Source of the DNA: Mongoliitalea lutea | Lineage (GTDB): Bacteria > Bacteroidota > Bacteroidia > Cytophagales > Cyclobacteriaceae | Assembly: GCF_014652135.1 (NCBI RefSeq) | Contig: NZ_BMYF01000018.1 | Span: forward strand, 1-64,000 | Reading direction: 5' to 3' | Length of the DNA stretch: 64,000 bases | Shown: piece by piece, positions 1 through 8,323 of the stretch | How positions within the stretch are numbered: position 1 is the stretch's first letter | How the letters are laid out: each line of letters opens with the position of its first letter | The notes under the pieces: model-generated | What the model was told of the DNA's origin: nothing | Seen by the model: only the letters and a program-made list of their open reading frames with translations | The model's database searches: none | Position numbers and translations under genes: made by a program

Positions 1-240
1 GACCGAGAACTTTTTAAAAAACTTCAGGATGAAGTTTGGGAGTTTAGAACCAAGTTCAGTAAAACGTATTATCGGCTATTTGCTTTTTGGGATAAAACAG
101 CCAAGGAAGATACAGTAGTGATATCAACCCATGGGCTGATAAAAAAGACAGGAAAAGTTCCAAAAGGTGAAATTGATAAGGCGAGGAAGCTAATGGAGCA
201 ATATTTTCTAGAGAAAAAAGAAAAAGGGAGGAAAAAATGA
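1..240 (+). CDS. HigB-like (Gp49/RelE superfamily) toxin, 5' partial
   Basis: Open from base 1 to a TGA at 238-240, 79 residues, with the N-terminus outside the window. The reading VWEFRTKFSKTYYRLFAFW followed by the short run THGLIKKTGKVP and a basic C-terminal helix matches the phage-derived Gp49-like/HigB family, ribosome-dependent mRNA interferases. The stop overlaps the start of the next gene as ATGA, so toxin and antitoxin are translationally coupled in the toxin-first order typical of higBA. It is probably autoregulated by the complex, with a promoter left of the window. It lies upstream of an attC-like repeat and reads as a cassette gene. Family assignment is by recognised sequence pattern only. 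Confidence 0.8.
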   Translation, partial: DRELFKKLQDEVWEFRTKFSKTYYRLFAFWDKTAKEDTVVISTHGLIKKTGKVPKGEIDKARKLMEQYFLEKKEKGRKK

Positions 241-545
241 AAACGTACAGTTTAGAGGAGTTGACCGACAAGCATATCGGAAAAAAAGGAACAAAAAAAA
301 GGGATGAATTTGAGAACGAACTTCGTCTTGACTTATTGGGCTATGCCATTAAGCAGGCAAGGAAGGAGCGGAATTTAACTCAAGAGCAGCTCGGGGAATT
401 AGTAGGAGTAAAAAAGGCTCAAATCTCAAAAATTGAAAACAGCACCACAGATGCCAGATTTTCGACAATAATGAAGGTATTTGAAGTTTTGGGAGCAAGT
501 GTAAAATTTAATGTTGAGCTGAACGACAAAAAAATGGCTTACTAA
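237..545 (+). CDS. HigA-like Xre-family antitoxin
   Basis: 102 residues with one helix-turn-helix domain at about 35-92; the recognition part LTQEQLGELVGVKKAQISK is typical of Xre/Cro repressors. The gene starts at the ATG inside the ATGA overlap with the toxin gene. By family knowledge it binds and neutralises the toxin and represses the operon. The N-terminal 35 residues are charged and may form the toxin-binding arm, which is inference. The stop is 15 bases before an attC-like inverted repeat, the spacing also seen after the Fic gene. No competing start exists in the frame. Confidence 0.85.
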   Translation: MKTYSLEELTDKHIGKKGTKKRDEFENELRLDLLGYAIKQARKERNLTQEQLGELVGVKKAQISKIENSTTDARFSTIMKVFEVLGASVKFNVELNDKKMAY

Positions 546-558
546 AAAAGAATGCCGA

Positions 559-696
559 ATGCATAACATCACCTTGGAAGACAGCGGGCGGTTCCGAGTA
601 AATAGAAAGTTTAGTATCTTTAAGAAGTTAGGAGTAGGTTGGAAGCGAACGTTTCCAAAAGCCCGCCGTCTCCAAGCTGAATCCCGTTGCGGCTCA
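559..696 (+). repeat. attC-like inverted repeat 1 (integron-type recombination site)
   Basis: Outer box GCATAAC (561-567) and right box GTTGCGG (686-692) flank a long imperfect inverted repeat: 571-589 pairs with 661-678 over about 17 of 19 positions, leaving a variable loop of about 70 bases. This is the shape of an attC site (R''-L''-loop-L'-R'). It begins 15 bases after the antitoxin stop. Its right end, GTTGCGGCTC, matches the reverse complement of the left end of repeat 2 (GTTGTGGCTC) at 9 of 10 bases. The consensus core GTTRRRY is not met exactly. Confidence 0.6.
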
Positions 697-772
697 TTTT
701 ATGAAAAAATATAGCTCGAACAAGTAGATAAATGAGCTATAAAAACTACATTTGTGAGCTAAATTATTCGGA

Positions 773-1813
773 ATGATTGATTCAAGAGAACAACAGATAA
801 TTGACTTTATAAAGCAAAGAGGATTATGTTCTTCAAAAGAAGTCCACGATAATGTAGACATTTCTGTCAGTTATGCAACACTGAAAAGAATTTTATCCAG
901 TTTAATAGCAGACAGTTATCTTGCAACAGTTGGACAAGGTAAAGGAACCAAATATACTATTTCGCCTGTATTTGAGCTTCTTGCGCCAATTGACATTGAA
1001 AAGTATTATGAGAAAGAAATTGATGATAGAGCTATAAAAGAAAATTTTAATTTTTCAATTATAAATGAAGTTCTTGCTAAGAATAGCGTTTTTACAGAAG
1101 CTGAATTAGAGAAACTCAACTTACTGCAAGCAAAATTTCGGAACAATATCTCACAACTATCAGAAATTGAATATAAAAAAGAGTTTGAAAGATTAGCAAT
1201 TGATTTAAGTTGGAAATCTTCGCAAATTGAAGGTAACACATATTCGTTATTGGAAACCGAGAGGTTGCTAAAAGACAGGGAAACAGCAGCCGGAAAAACT
1301 AAGGAAGAAGCGATAATGCTTCTGAACCATAAGGATGCATTGGATTTCATACTTGAAAATACAGATTATTTAAATCCCTTATCCGTTTCAAAAATAGAGG
1401 ACATTCATAGTATTTTGACCAAAGAACTCTTAGTAGAGCGAAATCTAAGAAAGCGGCGTGTGGGTATTTCAGGGACAAATTATCGTCCATTAGATAATGA
1501 ATTTCAAATTTCAGAAGCATTAAGAAATTCTTGTGATGTAATTAACTCTAAGAGAAGTGTTTTTGAAAAAGCGTTGTTGGCACTAGTGTTGATTTCATAT
1601 ATTCAGCCATTTATGGATGGAAATAAAAGAACTGCACGAATTGTGAGCAATGCAATTTTAATGAATGAGAAGCATTGTCCTTTATCCTTTAGAACGGTTG
1701 ATTCTATTGACTACAAGAAGGCAATGTTATTATTTTATGAGCAGAATAATATTTCCAAGTTCAAGGATATTTTTATAAATCAATTTGAATTTGCTGTGAA
1801 AACATATTTCTAG
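773..1813 (+). CDS. Fic-domain protein with N-terminal winged helix and a Gln in the catalytic His position
   Basis: 346 residues. Residues 1-65 form a winged-helix DNA-binding region (SVSYATLKRILSSLI). The class II inhibitory motif S149-xxx-E153-G-N follows, then the Fic core. The active-site loop reads IQPFMDGNKRTAR at about 277-289, where the family norm is HPFxDGNGR, so the catalytic His is Gln278 and the second Gly of the loop is Lys285. Standard Fic proteins transfer AMP to Tyr/Thr/Ser of targets; without the His this activity is doubtful. Anion-hole residues (D282, G283, N284, R286) remain. The fused winged helix suggests self-regulation or a regulatory role. It sits alone between two attC-like repeats, on the same strand as the toxin-antitoxin pair. 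Confidence 0.85.
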   Translation: MIDSREQQIIDFIKQRGLCSSKEVHDNVDISVSYATLKRILSSLIADSYLATVGQGKGTKYTISPVFELLAPIDIEKYYEKEIDDRAIKENFNFSIINEVLAKNSVFTEAELEKLNLLQAKFRNNISQLSEIEYKKEFERLAIDLSWKSSQIEGNTYSLLETERLLKDRETAAGKTKEEAIMLLNHKDALDFILENTDYLNPLSVSKIEDIHSILTKELLVERNLRKRRVGISGTNYRPLDNEFQISEALRNSCDVINSKRSVFEKALLALVLISYIQPFMDGNKRTARIVSNAILMNEKHCPLSFRTVDSIDYKKAMLLFYEQNNISKFKDIFINQFEFAVKTYF

Positions 1814-1825
1814 AAATGAAGAAAC

Positions 1826-1966
1826 GAGCCACAACATCGCATATATCCAATGGCTGGTTTACTGCATTTTATAAGTCTTTTCGCCCGCTTAAACTTCATC
1901 ATGGTTTGACAGTTGAATCGTCCGCAATCAGCCACTGGGCATTTACGTAACGTAACGTGGATAAGC
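1826..1966 (+). repeat. attC-like inverted repeat 2
   Basis: CCAATGGCTG at 1847-1856 pairs with CAGCCACTGG at 1929-1938 (9 of 10), with outer arms CCACAACATCGC (about 1829-1840) and a degenerate right box near 1950-1962. It starts about 15 bases after the Fic stop and shares the left core AACATCnC with repeat 1. The loop of about 72 bases is similar in size to repeat 1. The right box (CGTAACGTGG) is more degenerate than in repeat 1, so this may be the decayed last site of the array. Confidence 0.5.
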
Positions 1967-2205
1967 TTTCTAAAAATGGTAATCCAAAGCACGGACAGAT
2001 TTGGGGCTATGAAAATGAATTAGTAAGTTTCAGCCTTGACAGGACGGAATAGTAAACGGTCTTCACTTCGACAAAATTCCGAGAAAAAAGGACCTGAACC
2101 ACTAATCGAGTAAACGGCAGTTATACTCTCTGGAAATTGTGATTTTTTGCCTTAGCGCCTTTGGGAGTCCAAAAAAAACTGCGCTTTGCGCCTTTTGCGT
2201 GAACC
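1967..2205. other. non-coding stretch between the cassette region and lolA
   Basis: No supported gene. It holds a short direct repeat AGTAAACGG (2051-2059 and near 2110), a small inverted pair CGGAAT/ATTCCG (2045-2050, 2076-2081), and a 3' part (about 2150-2205) rich in variants of GCGCCTTTGCG. These may be remnants of further cassette ends, but no full attC-like fold was seen. Confidence 0.4.
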
Positions 2206-2865
2206 CTACCTCAAATCAATGATCTCAATCTTCCCATACTTCTGGGGATTGAAGGTAAAGAAGCTATCAGGCAGGTCGGCGTTGGTATTGACAGACTTGA
2301 ACTCATAGCGAAATCTACCCCCTTGGTCATCGAGGATTTCCCAGGCCTTCAAATCTTTGGAGCTTTTTTCAACCCACAATACAACCCGCTGAAAAGGTGC
2401 GCTGCTGCGCTCTGCTGTCAGTTCAATTTCTTGCAATACAACACCGTTTTCTGTTTTTTCACCTACTAAGCGGTAGTTGTATCCTTTTTGATACATGGTA
2501 TAGACGGATGACGGTGTTAACTCATCTTCCAAGTCCGAGGCATTGTTGATGGTAACTTCCTTATAATTGCCAGACTCAATAAAATTCCAGATTGTCTTGC
2601 CATTGTTGAAAATCTCCTGATCCGGTAATTTCAAATGGTATTTATCACCTTTGATGGCAATTTCACCTTTTTGCATTTGTCCTTTACTATCAAAGCCATC
2701 AAAATAAGTGACTTCGAAGCTGGCTTTCAATCCCTTAAGTCCACGGTATTTTTGGCTCATACCATCCAGCACAGCTTTGGCTTTGGGGTCTTTCTGAGCG
2801 TAAAGTGTTCCTGAAAAGGGAATACAGAAAAGAACAATTATAAATGTGAGTAAGAAACGCTTCAT
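2206..2865 (-). CDS. lolA: LolA-like periplasmic lipoprotein carrier protein
   Basis: 219 residues with a cleavable signal peptide (1-23, ending LYAQ). The mature part opens with a helix (VLDGMSQKYRGLKGLKASF) and continues as alternating strands such as KGEIAIKGDKYHL, the half-barrel pattern of LolA/LolB. LolA takes lipoproteins released by LolCDE at the inner membrane and carries them through the periplasm. The gene follows ftsK by 28 bases on the same strand, an ftsK-lolA pair that is common in bacteria and implies one transcript. Length is close to the family norm of about 200-220. Confidence 0.88.
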   Translation of the reverse strand: MKRFLLTFIIVLFCIPFSGTLYAQKDPKAKAVLDGMSQKYRGLKGLKASFEVTYFDGFDSKGQMQKGEIAIKGDKYHLKLPDQEIFNNGKTIWNFIESGNYKEVTINNASDLEDELTPSSVYTMYQKGYNYRLVGEKTENGVVLQEIELTAERSSAPFQRVVLWVEKSSKDLKAWEILDDQGGRFRYEFKSVNTNADLPDSFFTFNPQKYGKIEIIDLR

Positions 2866-2893
2866 GACGATTGATTTGGCTGGAAATGTCCGA

Positions 2894-5398
2894 TTACAAA
2901 CCGCTCAATAACCGTTCCAAACTTGTTTCATCCTGAATCAAAACTTCCCGTGCTTTACTGCCTTCGAAAGGTCCCACCACTCCAGCTGCTTCCAATTGGT
3001 CAACAATCCTTCCGGCTCGGTTGTAGCCAAGTTTGAGTTTACGCTGTATCAATGAGGTACTTCCTTGCTGATGCAGTACAATCAGGCGGGCAGCATCTTC
3101 AAATAAAGGGTCTCTATCAGCCAAATCTATATCTCCCAAGTTGCCTTCACCTTCTTCTCCAACAAATTCCGGTAGGAGGTAGGCGTCAGGATAGCCTTTT
3201 TGCTCACCAATCCAGTCACAGATGGCATCTACCTCTGGTGTATCCAAGAACGCACACTGCAATCGGGTCATCTCCGAACCTGTTGATAGCAACATGTCTC
3301 CCATACCGATCAATTGGTCTGCACCTCCAGCATCCAAGATGGTCCGGCTATCGATTTTGGAAGTTACCCGGAAGGATAGACGGGCAGGGAAGTTTGCTTT
3401 GATGATACCCGTGATAACATTCACAGATGGTCGCTGGGTAGCCACTACCAAGTGAATACCAATCGCTCTGGCCAATTGGGCCAAGCGTGCAATAGGTGCC
3501 TCGATTTCCTTACCTGCGGTCATCATCAAATCCGCCAATTCATCGATTACAAGCACGATGTAAGGCATAAAGCGATGGCCTTTTTCAGGATTCAATCGCC
3601 TCGCTACAAACTTGGCATTGTATTCTTTCAGATTTCTACAGCCCGCATCTTTCAGCAAATCGTAACGCTGATCCATTTCTATACACAAGGAGTTGAGCGT
3701 GTAGATTACTTTTTTGGTATCGGTAATAATCGCTTCCTCTGCTCCTGGCAGTTTTGCTAAGAAATGACGTTCAATTTTGTTGAACAGGGTCAATTCCACT
3801 TTTTTGGGATCTACCAAGACAAATTTCAGTTGGGAAGGGTGCTTTTTATACACCAAGGAGGCCAAAATCATATTCAATCCGACGGACTTACCCTGACCGG
3901 TGGCACCTGCCATCAGCAAGTGAGGCATTTTAGCCAAATCCATGACAAAGACTTCATTGGAGATGGTTTTTCCTAATGCAACAGGTAAATCTTTATCGCT
4001 TTTCATGAATTTTTCCGTCCCAATCACCGCCTTTGCAGGTACAAGTTCCCTATTTTTATTAGGCACCTCTATACCGATAGTACCTTTCCCGGGGATGGGT
4101 GCAATGATTCGGATTCCTAAGGCTGATAAACTTAAGGCGATGTCATCTTCCAAGTTTTTGATTTTGGAGATTTTTACACCTGGTTCGGGGACGATTTCAT
4201 ACAAGGTGACAGTTGGGCCTATGGTAGCCTTAATTTCCTGAATTCCGATTTTGAAATTGATGAGGGTCTCGACAATCTTATTTTTATTGTCTTCAAGCTC
4301 TTGCCGTGTGACGGTTACTTTTTGGAAATCGTATTCATTCAATAAATCCAAACTTGGATACTTGTAGTGAGGCAAGTCCAAGGTAGGGTCATAAGGATCT
4401 AGGTTTTGAACTTCTTCGGCAGTTTTTTCCTCATCTTCATTGATTGCTACTGAGAATTTCTTCTCTTCAAGAGCTTTGCTTTCTACGGATTCCTCCTCTA
4501 AAGCATCCCTAGTATCTTCAATATTAAATACCAATTGCCCTGATTTGGAAGCTTCTTTTGGTTTCTCCTCTTCTCCTCCTTTGATCACCCAAGAACTCCC
4601 ATCATCAGATAATTCTTCTTCGGATTCATTCACATCTTCAAGTTCAGGAAACTCCTCCTCATCCAATGCATCGCTTTCATCCAAATCTTCGGTTTCAAAA
4701 GGAGATTTGGCTTGTTGTTTTGCAGGAGTTGTGGAATCTGCCACAGCTGATTTAGCCTGACCGAAATTTCCGATTTGTTGGATATTGAAAAATAGGATCA
4801 GGAAAATCAGCAAACAGCCGATAAATAAGATCAAACTTCCCCAGCCCAACAAGCTGAAAAGATAGATTCCACTTTCATGACCGAAACCACCGCTCCATTC
4901 GCTAAGAAAGCCCATAGAAGGATTCAGTTCAGCCATAAAGCCTAAGAATGCTCCTATCCAGATTAAGAAGAACAAGCCAAATACGGTGTAACGGGTTAAA
5001 GAATAGAGTTTATGTTGGAAAACCAAACGGATACCTGCCAAGAGTAAAAATGGAGGAATGAAGAAGGCTCCGATGCCAAACCAGCGACGGATAAAGATAT
5101 CGGATACTTTAGCCCCGAGTAATCCGAGCCAGTTTTTGGCCTGTTCGGTTGTCTTGATTAGATCATCATCCACCATAGGTCCAAACAAACTTTGATCGGC
5201 TTTGCCGCTGAACAAATGGGCTGTAAAAGCAAACAGTAGAAAAATACCCGTACTCAAAAACAAAATCCCGATGGATAGAGGGATTCTTTTGTCTTTCAAT
5301 AGTCCGGCATTCCAATTCAACTTCAATCGAGAAGTGCTTTTGGTTGCGTTTTCTGGTTTTTTTCTAAAAGTATTTGCTTTAGGTTTATCTGAAGCCAT
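2894..5398 (-). CDS. ftsK: DNA translocase FtsK/SpoIIIE
   Basis: 834 residues. Four or more membrane helices lie in the first 210 residues (about 41-62, 108-128, 135-158, 178-206). An acidic low-complexity linker follows (about 225-330), then the alpha/beta motor domain with Walker A GATGQGKS at 498-505 and the Walker B-like stretch IVLVIDELADL, and a C-terminal winged-helix gamma domain (about 770-834, LGYNRAGRIVDQLE) that reads KOPS-type polar sequences. FtsK sits at the division septum and pumps chromosome termini so that XerCD can resolve dimers; a xerD gene lies 9 kb away. Upstream of lolA, same strand. Confidence 0.97.
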   Translation of the reverse strand: MASDKPKANTFRKKPENATKSTSRLKLNWNAGLLKDKRIPLSIGILFLSTGIFLLFAFTAHLFSGKADQSLFGPMVDDDLIKTTEQAKNWLGLLGAKVSDIFIRRWFGIGAFFIPPFLLLAGIRLVFQHKLYSLTRYTVFGLFFLIWIGAFLGFMAELNPSMGFLSEWSGGFGHESGIYLFSLLGWGSLILFIGCLLIFLILFFNIQQIGNFGQAKSAVADSTTPAKQQAKSPFETEDLDESDALDEEEFPELEDVNESEEELSDDGSSWVIKGGEEEKPKEASKSGQLVFNIEDTRDALEEESVESKALEEKKFSVAINEDEEKTAEEVQNLDPYDPTLDLPHYKYPSLDLLNEYDFQKVTVTRQELEDNKNKIVETLINFKIGIQEIKATIGPTVTLYEIVPEPGVKISKIKNLEDDIALSLSALGIRIIAPIPGKGTIGIEVPNKNRELVPAKAVIGTEKFMKSDKDLPVALGKTISNEVFVMDLAKMPHLLMAGATGQGKSVGLNMILASLVYKKHPSQLKFVLVDPKKVELTLFNKIERHFLAKLPGAEEAIITDTKKVIYTLNSLCIEMDQRYDLLKDAGCRNLKEYNAKFVARRLNPEKGHRFMPYIVLVIDELADLMMTAGKEIEAPIARLAQLARAIGIHLVVATQRPSVNVITGIIKANFPARLSFRVTSKIDSRTILDAGGADQLIGMGDMLLSTGSEMTRLQCAFLDTPEVDAICDWIGEQKGYPDAYLLPEFVGEEGEGNLGDIDLADRDPLFEDAARLIVLHQQGSTSLIQRKLKLGYNRAGRIVDQLEAAGVVGPFEGSKAREVLIQDETSLERLLSGL

Positions 5399-5445
5399 CG
5401 GTACTTGCTGAATTATGGGGAATGAAGATAGAGAAAATTTGAGAT

Positions 5446-6495
5446 TTACGGTTTAGTTTTTTTGAAATGTTCGAGTAATCCTTGGTTGATCCGCTTAATC
5501 AAGTTCGGTCCCTCATAAATCATGCCTGAGTACACCTGCACCAAGCTCGCCCCCGCTTCCAACTTTTCAATAGCATCAGCAGCTGAGTAGATACCGCCTA
5601 CGCCAATAATTGGGAAGGCTTGCGTGGATTGTGTGGATAGGTAGCGGATAACTTCAGTACTTCGCTTGGAAAGTACCTTTCCGCTTACCCCGCCTGCACC
5701 GATGCTTTCTACCGTAGCTTTGTCTGTTTTCAATTGTGATCGGTCGATGGTGGTATTGGTGGCGATGACCCCGTCTATCTGTGTTTCCTGTACAATCTCA
5801 ATAATATCATCCAATTGCCCATTCGTCAGATCAGGAGCAATTTTCAATAAGATGGGTTTTGGCTGATCATAGGCATCATTGGCAGTTTTAACTGCATGCA
5901 GCAAGGCCTTCAATGGTTCTTTTTCTTGTAAGTCTCGGAGATTCGGGGTGTTGGGCGAACTCACGTTGACCACAAAGTAGTCCACGTAGGGGTGGAGAAC
6001 GTTCAGGCAATACAGGTAGTCATTGACCGCTTCATCGTTTGGGGTGATTTTGTTTTTGCCAATGTTACCACCGATGATGATGGAGGTTTTACGTTTGCGC
6101 AGTCGCTGTACAGCGGCTTCTACTCCTCCATTATTGAAGCCCATGCGATTGATTAAAGCTTCGTCTTGAGGAAGCCTGAAAAGTCGGGGCTGGGGGTTTC
6201 CTTCCTGAGGTTTGGGCGTTAGGGTACCGATTTCGATAAACCCAAAACCCAAAAGAGCCATTTCGTCGATCAACTTGGCGTCTTTGTCAAAGCCCGCTGC
6301 CAGTCCTACCGGGTTTTTAAATTTCAGTCCAAAAACTTCTTTTTCCAAAAGTGGATCGTCCAGAGAAAAACTATTTTTCAATACGGAGCTTACAATTGGC
6401 AAACTGAACGTTCGCTTGATCCAATCAAAGGTAAAGTGATGAGCGGCTTCCGGATCTTTGGTAAAAAGGATGGGCTTGATGAGAGACTTGTACAC
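5446..6495 (-). CDS. pyrD: quinone-dependent (class 2) dihydroorotate dehydrogenase
   Basis: Oxidises dihydroorotate to orotate in pyrimidine synthesis, passing electrons from FMN to the membrane quinone. Seen: [23 protein letters not shown], the catalytic-serine segment [11 protein letters not shown], and the C-terminal FMN-phosphate loop [12 protein letters not shown] chose the GTG at 6495, giving 349 residues starting [11 protein letters not shown], because class 2 enzymes begin in this way and because a promoter (TAATTTTG, 6520-6527) lies just upstream. A longer frame to an ATG at 6549 would start at the tail of a terminator hairpin and upstream of that promoter. The N-terminal helices bind membrane. 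Confidence 0.93.
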   Translation of the reverse strand: MYKSLIKPILFTKDPEAAHHFTFDWIKRTFSLPIVSSVLKNSFSLDDPLLEKEVFGLKFKNPVGLAAGFDKDAKLIDEMALLGFGFIEIGTLTPKPQEGNPQPRLFRLPQDEALINRMGFNNGGVEAAVQRLRKRKTSIIIGGNIGKNKITPNDEAVNDYLYCLNVLHPYVDYFVVNVSSPNTPNLRDLQEKEPLKALLHAVKTANDAYDQPKPILLKIAPDLTNGQLDDIIEIVQETQIDGVIATNTTIDRSQLKTDKATVESIGAGGVSGKVLSKRSTEVIRYLSTQSTQAFPIIGVGGIYSAADAIEKLEAGASLVQVYSGMIYEGPNLIKRINQGLLEHFKKTKP

Positions 6496-6519
6496 GCTGC
6501 GAGGGGTTGATGACAGCTG

Positions 6520-6554
6520 CAAAATTAGGGTTTTTTGACGAACAAGCATTCAAA
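6520..6554 (-). promoter_or_regulatory. Bacteroidota-type promoter for pyrD
   Basis: On the minus strand, -33 TTTG (6554-6551), 23-base spacer, -7 TAATTTTG (6527-6520). Predicted start near 6513, giving a leader of about 18 bases to the GTG at 6495. Confidence 0.5.
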
Positions 6555-6580
6555 AAGGCAGTCCTTGATGGAGCTGCCTT
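6553..6580 (-). terminator. intrinsic terminator downstream of the 6687-7340 gene
   Basis: Stem AAAGGCAG / CTGCCTTT with a 12-base loop, followed on the minus strand by a T run. It lies between the beta-barrel gene and pyrD. Confidence 0.6.
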
Positions 6581-6686
6581 TGAAATTTTATTAATGGGGT
6601 TAGTTTAGGGGGATGTAGAAGATAAATCTTATTGGAAAAATCAACTCTTTGATTTTTTTAATCTACTGTAAATTGTCAAGTACAAT

Positions 6687-7340
6687 TTATTTTAGTTTTA
6701 CTGTCAGGTAAGGGTAAATCATAAAGTCCTCAATCCCGCCGACTATGGGTGTTATATTGGTTCTAGTTTGGATTCCAAAACTTACTAAGTCCCGTTTGAT
6801 GATTTCGTAACCTAGGATGATTGGGATGGTAATCTCCTGCCATTTTCTTGATTCGATAAAGGCAAATTCATCAAAAATGGTTATTTCTTGGCGATTGGAA
6901 AGAATGATACCCACACCTGTCCCTAAAATTAAATTCTTGATAGCTCCTTCATGAGTGTATATCAGAGAAATTGTATTGTTGTTGTTCTTTAACCTCATAT
7001 CAAAAATATCCATGATAAAACCTGTGCTTTCACTTGTGAATTCGAAGTCATACCAACCCACGTTTTGACTCCGAGTAAAATCGAATCCTATTTTATTTTT
7101 TTTGTCCAGTGAATAGAAAAAACCCAGTCCGCTCATGGTACCAAGCGCATTTTTTTGGTACAAATCAAATGTGAAGTCATTTATAGGATGTATAAATCCA
7201 TTTGTTTTGACGACAGGCCTTCCGTAATCCACAAAAAAGCTGTGCTGGATTCCTGAATATATTCTAGCCTCAATTTTGCCTTGTTGAGCAAATACGAGAT
7301 TACTAAATAAAATTAGTATAAGTGTTGTGAAAATTTTCAT
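6687..7340 (-). CDS. secreted predicted outer-membrane beta-barrel protein, unknown function
   Basis: 217 residues, signal peptide 1-18 (LFSNLVFA|Q). The mature chain alternates polar and aromatic/aliphatic residues in strands and ends MIYPYLTVKLK, a typical beta-barrel finish. No catalytic motif or named domain recognised. Small 8- to 10-strand barrels of this type (PorT-like and relatives) are abundant in Bacteroidota. It is a single gene: 150 bases separate it from the next minus-strand gene and a terminator follows it. Possible roles (envelope structure, small transport) are guesses. Confidence 0.65.
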   Translation of the reverse strand: MKIFTTLILILFSNLVFAQQGKIEARIYSGIQHSFFVDYGRPVVKTNGFIHPINDFTFDLYQKNALGTMSGLGFFYSLDKKNKIGFDFTRSQNVGWYDFEFTSESTGFIMDIFDMRLKNNNNTISLIYTHEGAIKNLILGTGVGIILSNRQEITIFDEFAFIESRKWQEITIPIILGYEIIKRDLVSFGIQTRTNITPIVGGIEDFMIYPYLTVKLK

Positions 7341-7490
7341 TGAAAAGAAAGTGAAGTAGTAGTTAGTTTAGGAGGGGTATTTACCAAGTATATCTAGGTA
7401 TTTTTCCAACTTGAATTCCTTGATAGAAAGAGGGGAATAGATTTTTTACTATTCCCCTGGTATTACTTTTGTTTTCACTAATTCATAGAA

Positions 7491-8285
7491 TTAGTTAATG
7501 GGTATTCTGAAACCGATCCAAAGCATTCTTCGTGTCTTTCGCTCATCCATGCCTACATCCACATTATTGATTGGTGTACTGCTGCGTGACATAGATAAAC
7601 TTCGGTCAATCTGGAAATCAATACTCAAAAGCTTATAATCTAAACCTATACCTGCTGATCCGTTGAGATAAAATCTTCTGTAGGAATCAGTTAAGTCTTG
7701 CCTCAACTCGCCAAGCGTATTTTCCAAATCACTTTTTAATGTTGGATCAATGCTTGGACCATCGATTCTTATGCGACTTGTACTGTTTCCAATTGTAGAA
7801 GCAAAGGTTGGGACCACTCCTGCATATACTCGTATGTTTTCCAAAAATTCCAAGCGATGTCCGATATATAATGGTATCTCAAAGTTAGTAAACTTAATGT
7901 CAAACCTAGAGTAATCAAAATGATTTGGATTTATACTGAATGGAATAAAAAAAACAAGAGGTTCTTGGGTATAATTTAGACCAGTTTGCAAATAGAAATT
8001 CGTAAAGTTTTTTCTTCCAAAAGCCCGTAACATAATCATTCCAAGTTGTTGATCATATTCTGCAACTCGTTCAGATCCTAGCATGTCTAAGAAGTTCCAA
8101 GGGTAATTTTGAAAATCTAATGTGCCAGCATTTCGTAAGAACTCCACAGTTCCTGCTTCTTTTCCATTGGCATTCCAAATAGAATTCCAAAAAGCTCCCT
8201 GGAACCCTACTTCATATTTAGGAATTTGAGCGAATACACTGCTTGCTAGGAGTATGCAGCTGATGAGTAAAGATGTTTTTTTCAT
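7491..8285 (-). CDS. PorT-like outer-membrane beta-barrel protein, unknown function
   Basis: 264 residues, signal peptide 1-19 (LASSVFAQ). Multiple amphipathic strands and a terminal strand RMLWIGFRIPIN support a small outer-membrane barrel. Around residues 165-200 there is a more polar segment that could be a long loop. No enzymatic motif. It is not detectably paralogous to the 6687 gene by eye beyond shared architecture. Start chosen at the only Met preceding the signal peptide. Confidence 0.65.
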   Translation of the reverse strand: MKKTSLLISCILLASSVFAQIPKYEVGFQGAFWNSIWNANGKEAGTVEFLRNAGTLDFQNYPWNFLDMLGSERVAEYDQQLGMIMLRAFGRKNFTNFYLQTGLNYTQEPLVFFIPFSINPNHFDYSRFDIKFTNFEIPLYIGHRLEFLENIRVYAGVVPTFASTIGNSTSRIRIDGPSIDPTLKSDLENTLGELRQDLTDSYRRFYLNGSAGIGLDYKLLSIDFQIDRSLSMSRSSTPINNVDVGMDERKTRRMLWIGFRIPIN

Positions 8286-8323
8286 ATACTCAGTAAAATC
8301 AATTGATTGCTTGTAAAAAAATC

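Noticed and set aside
1816-1950. 44-codon plus-strand frame directly after the Fic gene
   Set aside because: It lies wholly inside attC-like repeat 2, and its composition follows the inverted repeat; most likely not a protein.
1810-1992. 60-codon minus-strand frame opposite the attC-like repeat
   Set aside because: Shadow of the repeat, basic and Cys-rich without pattern.
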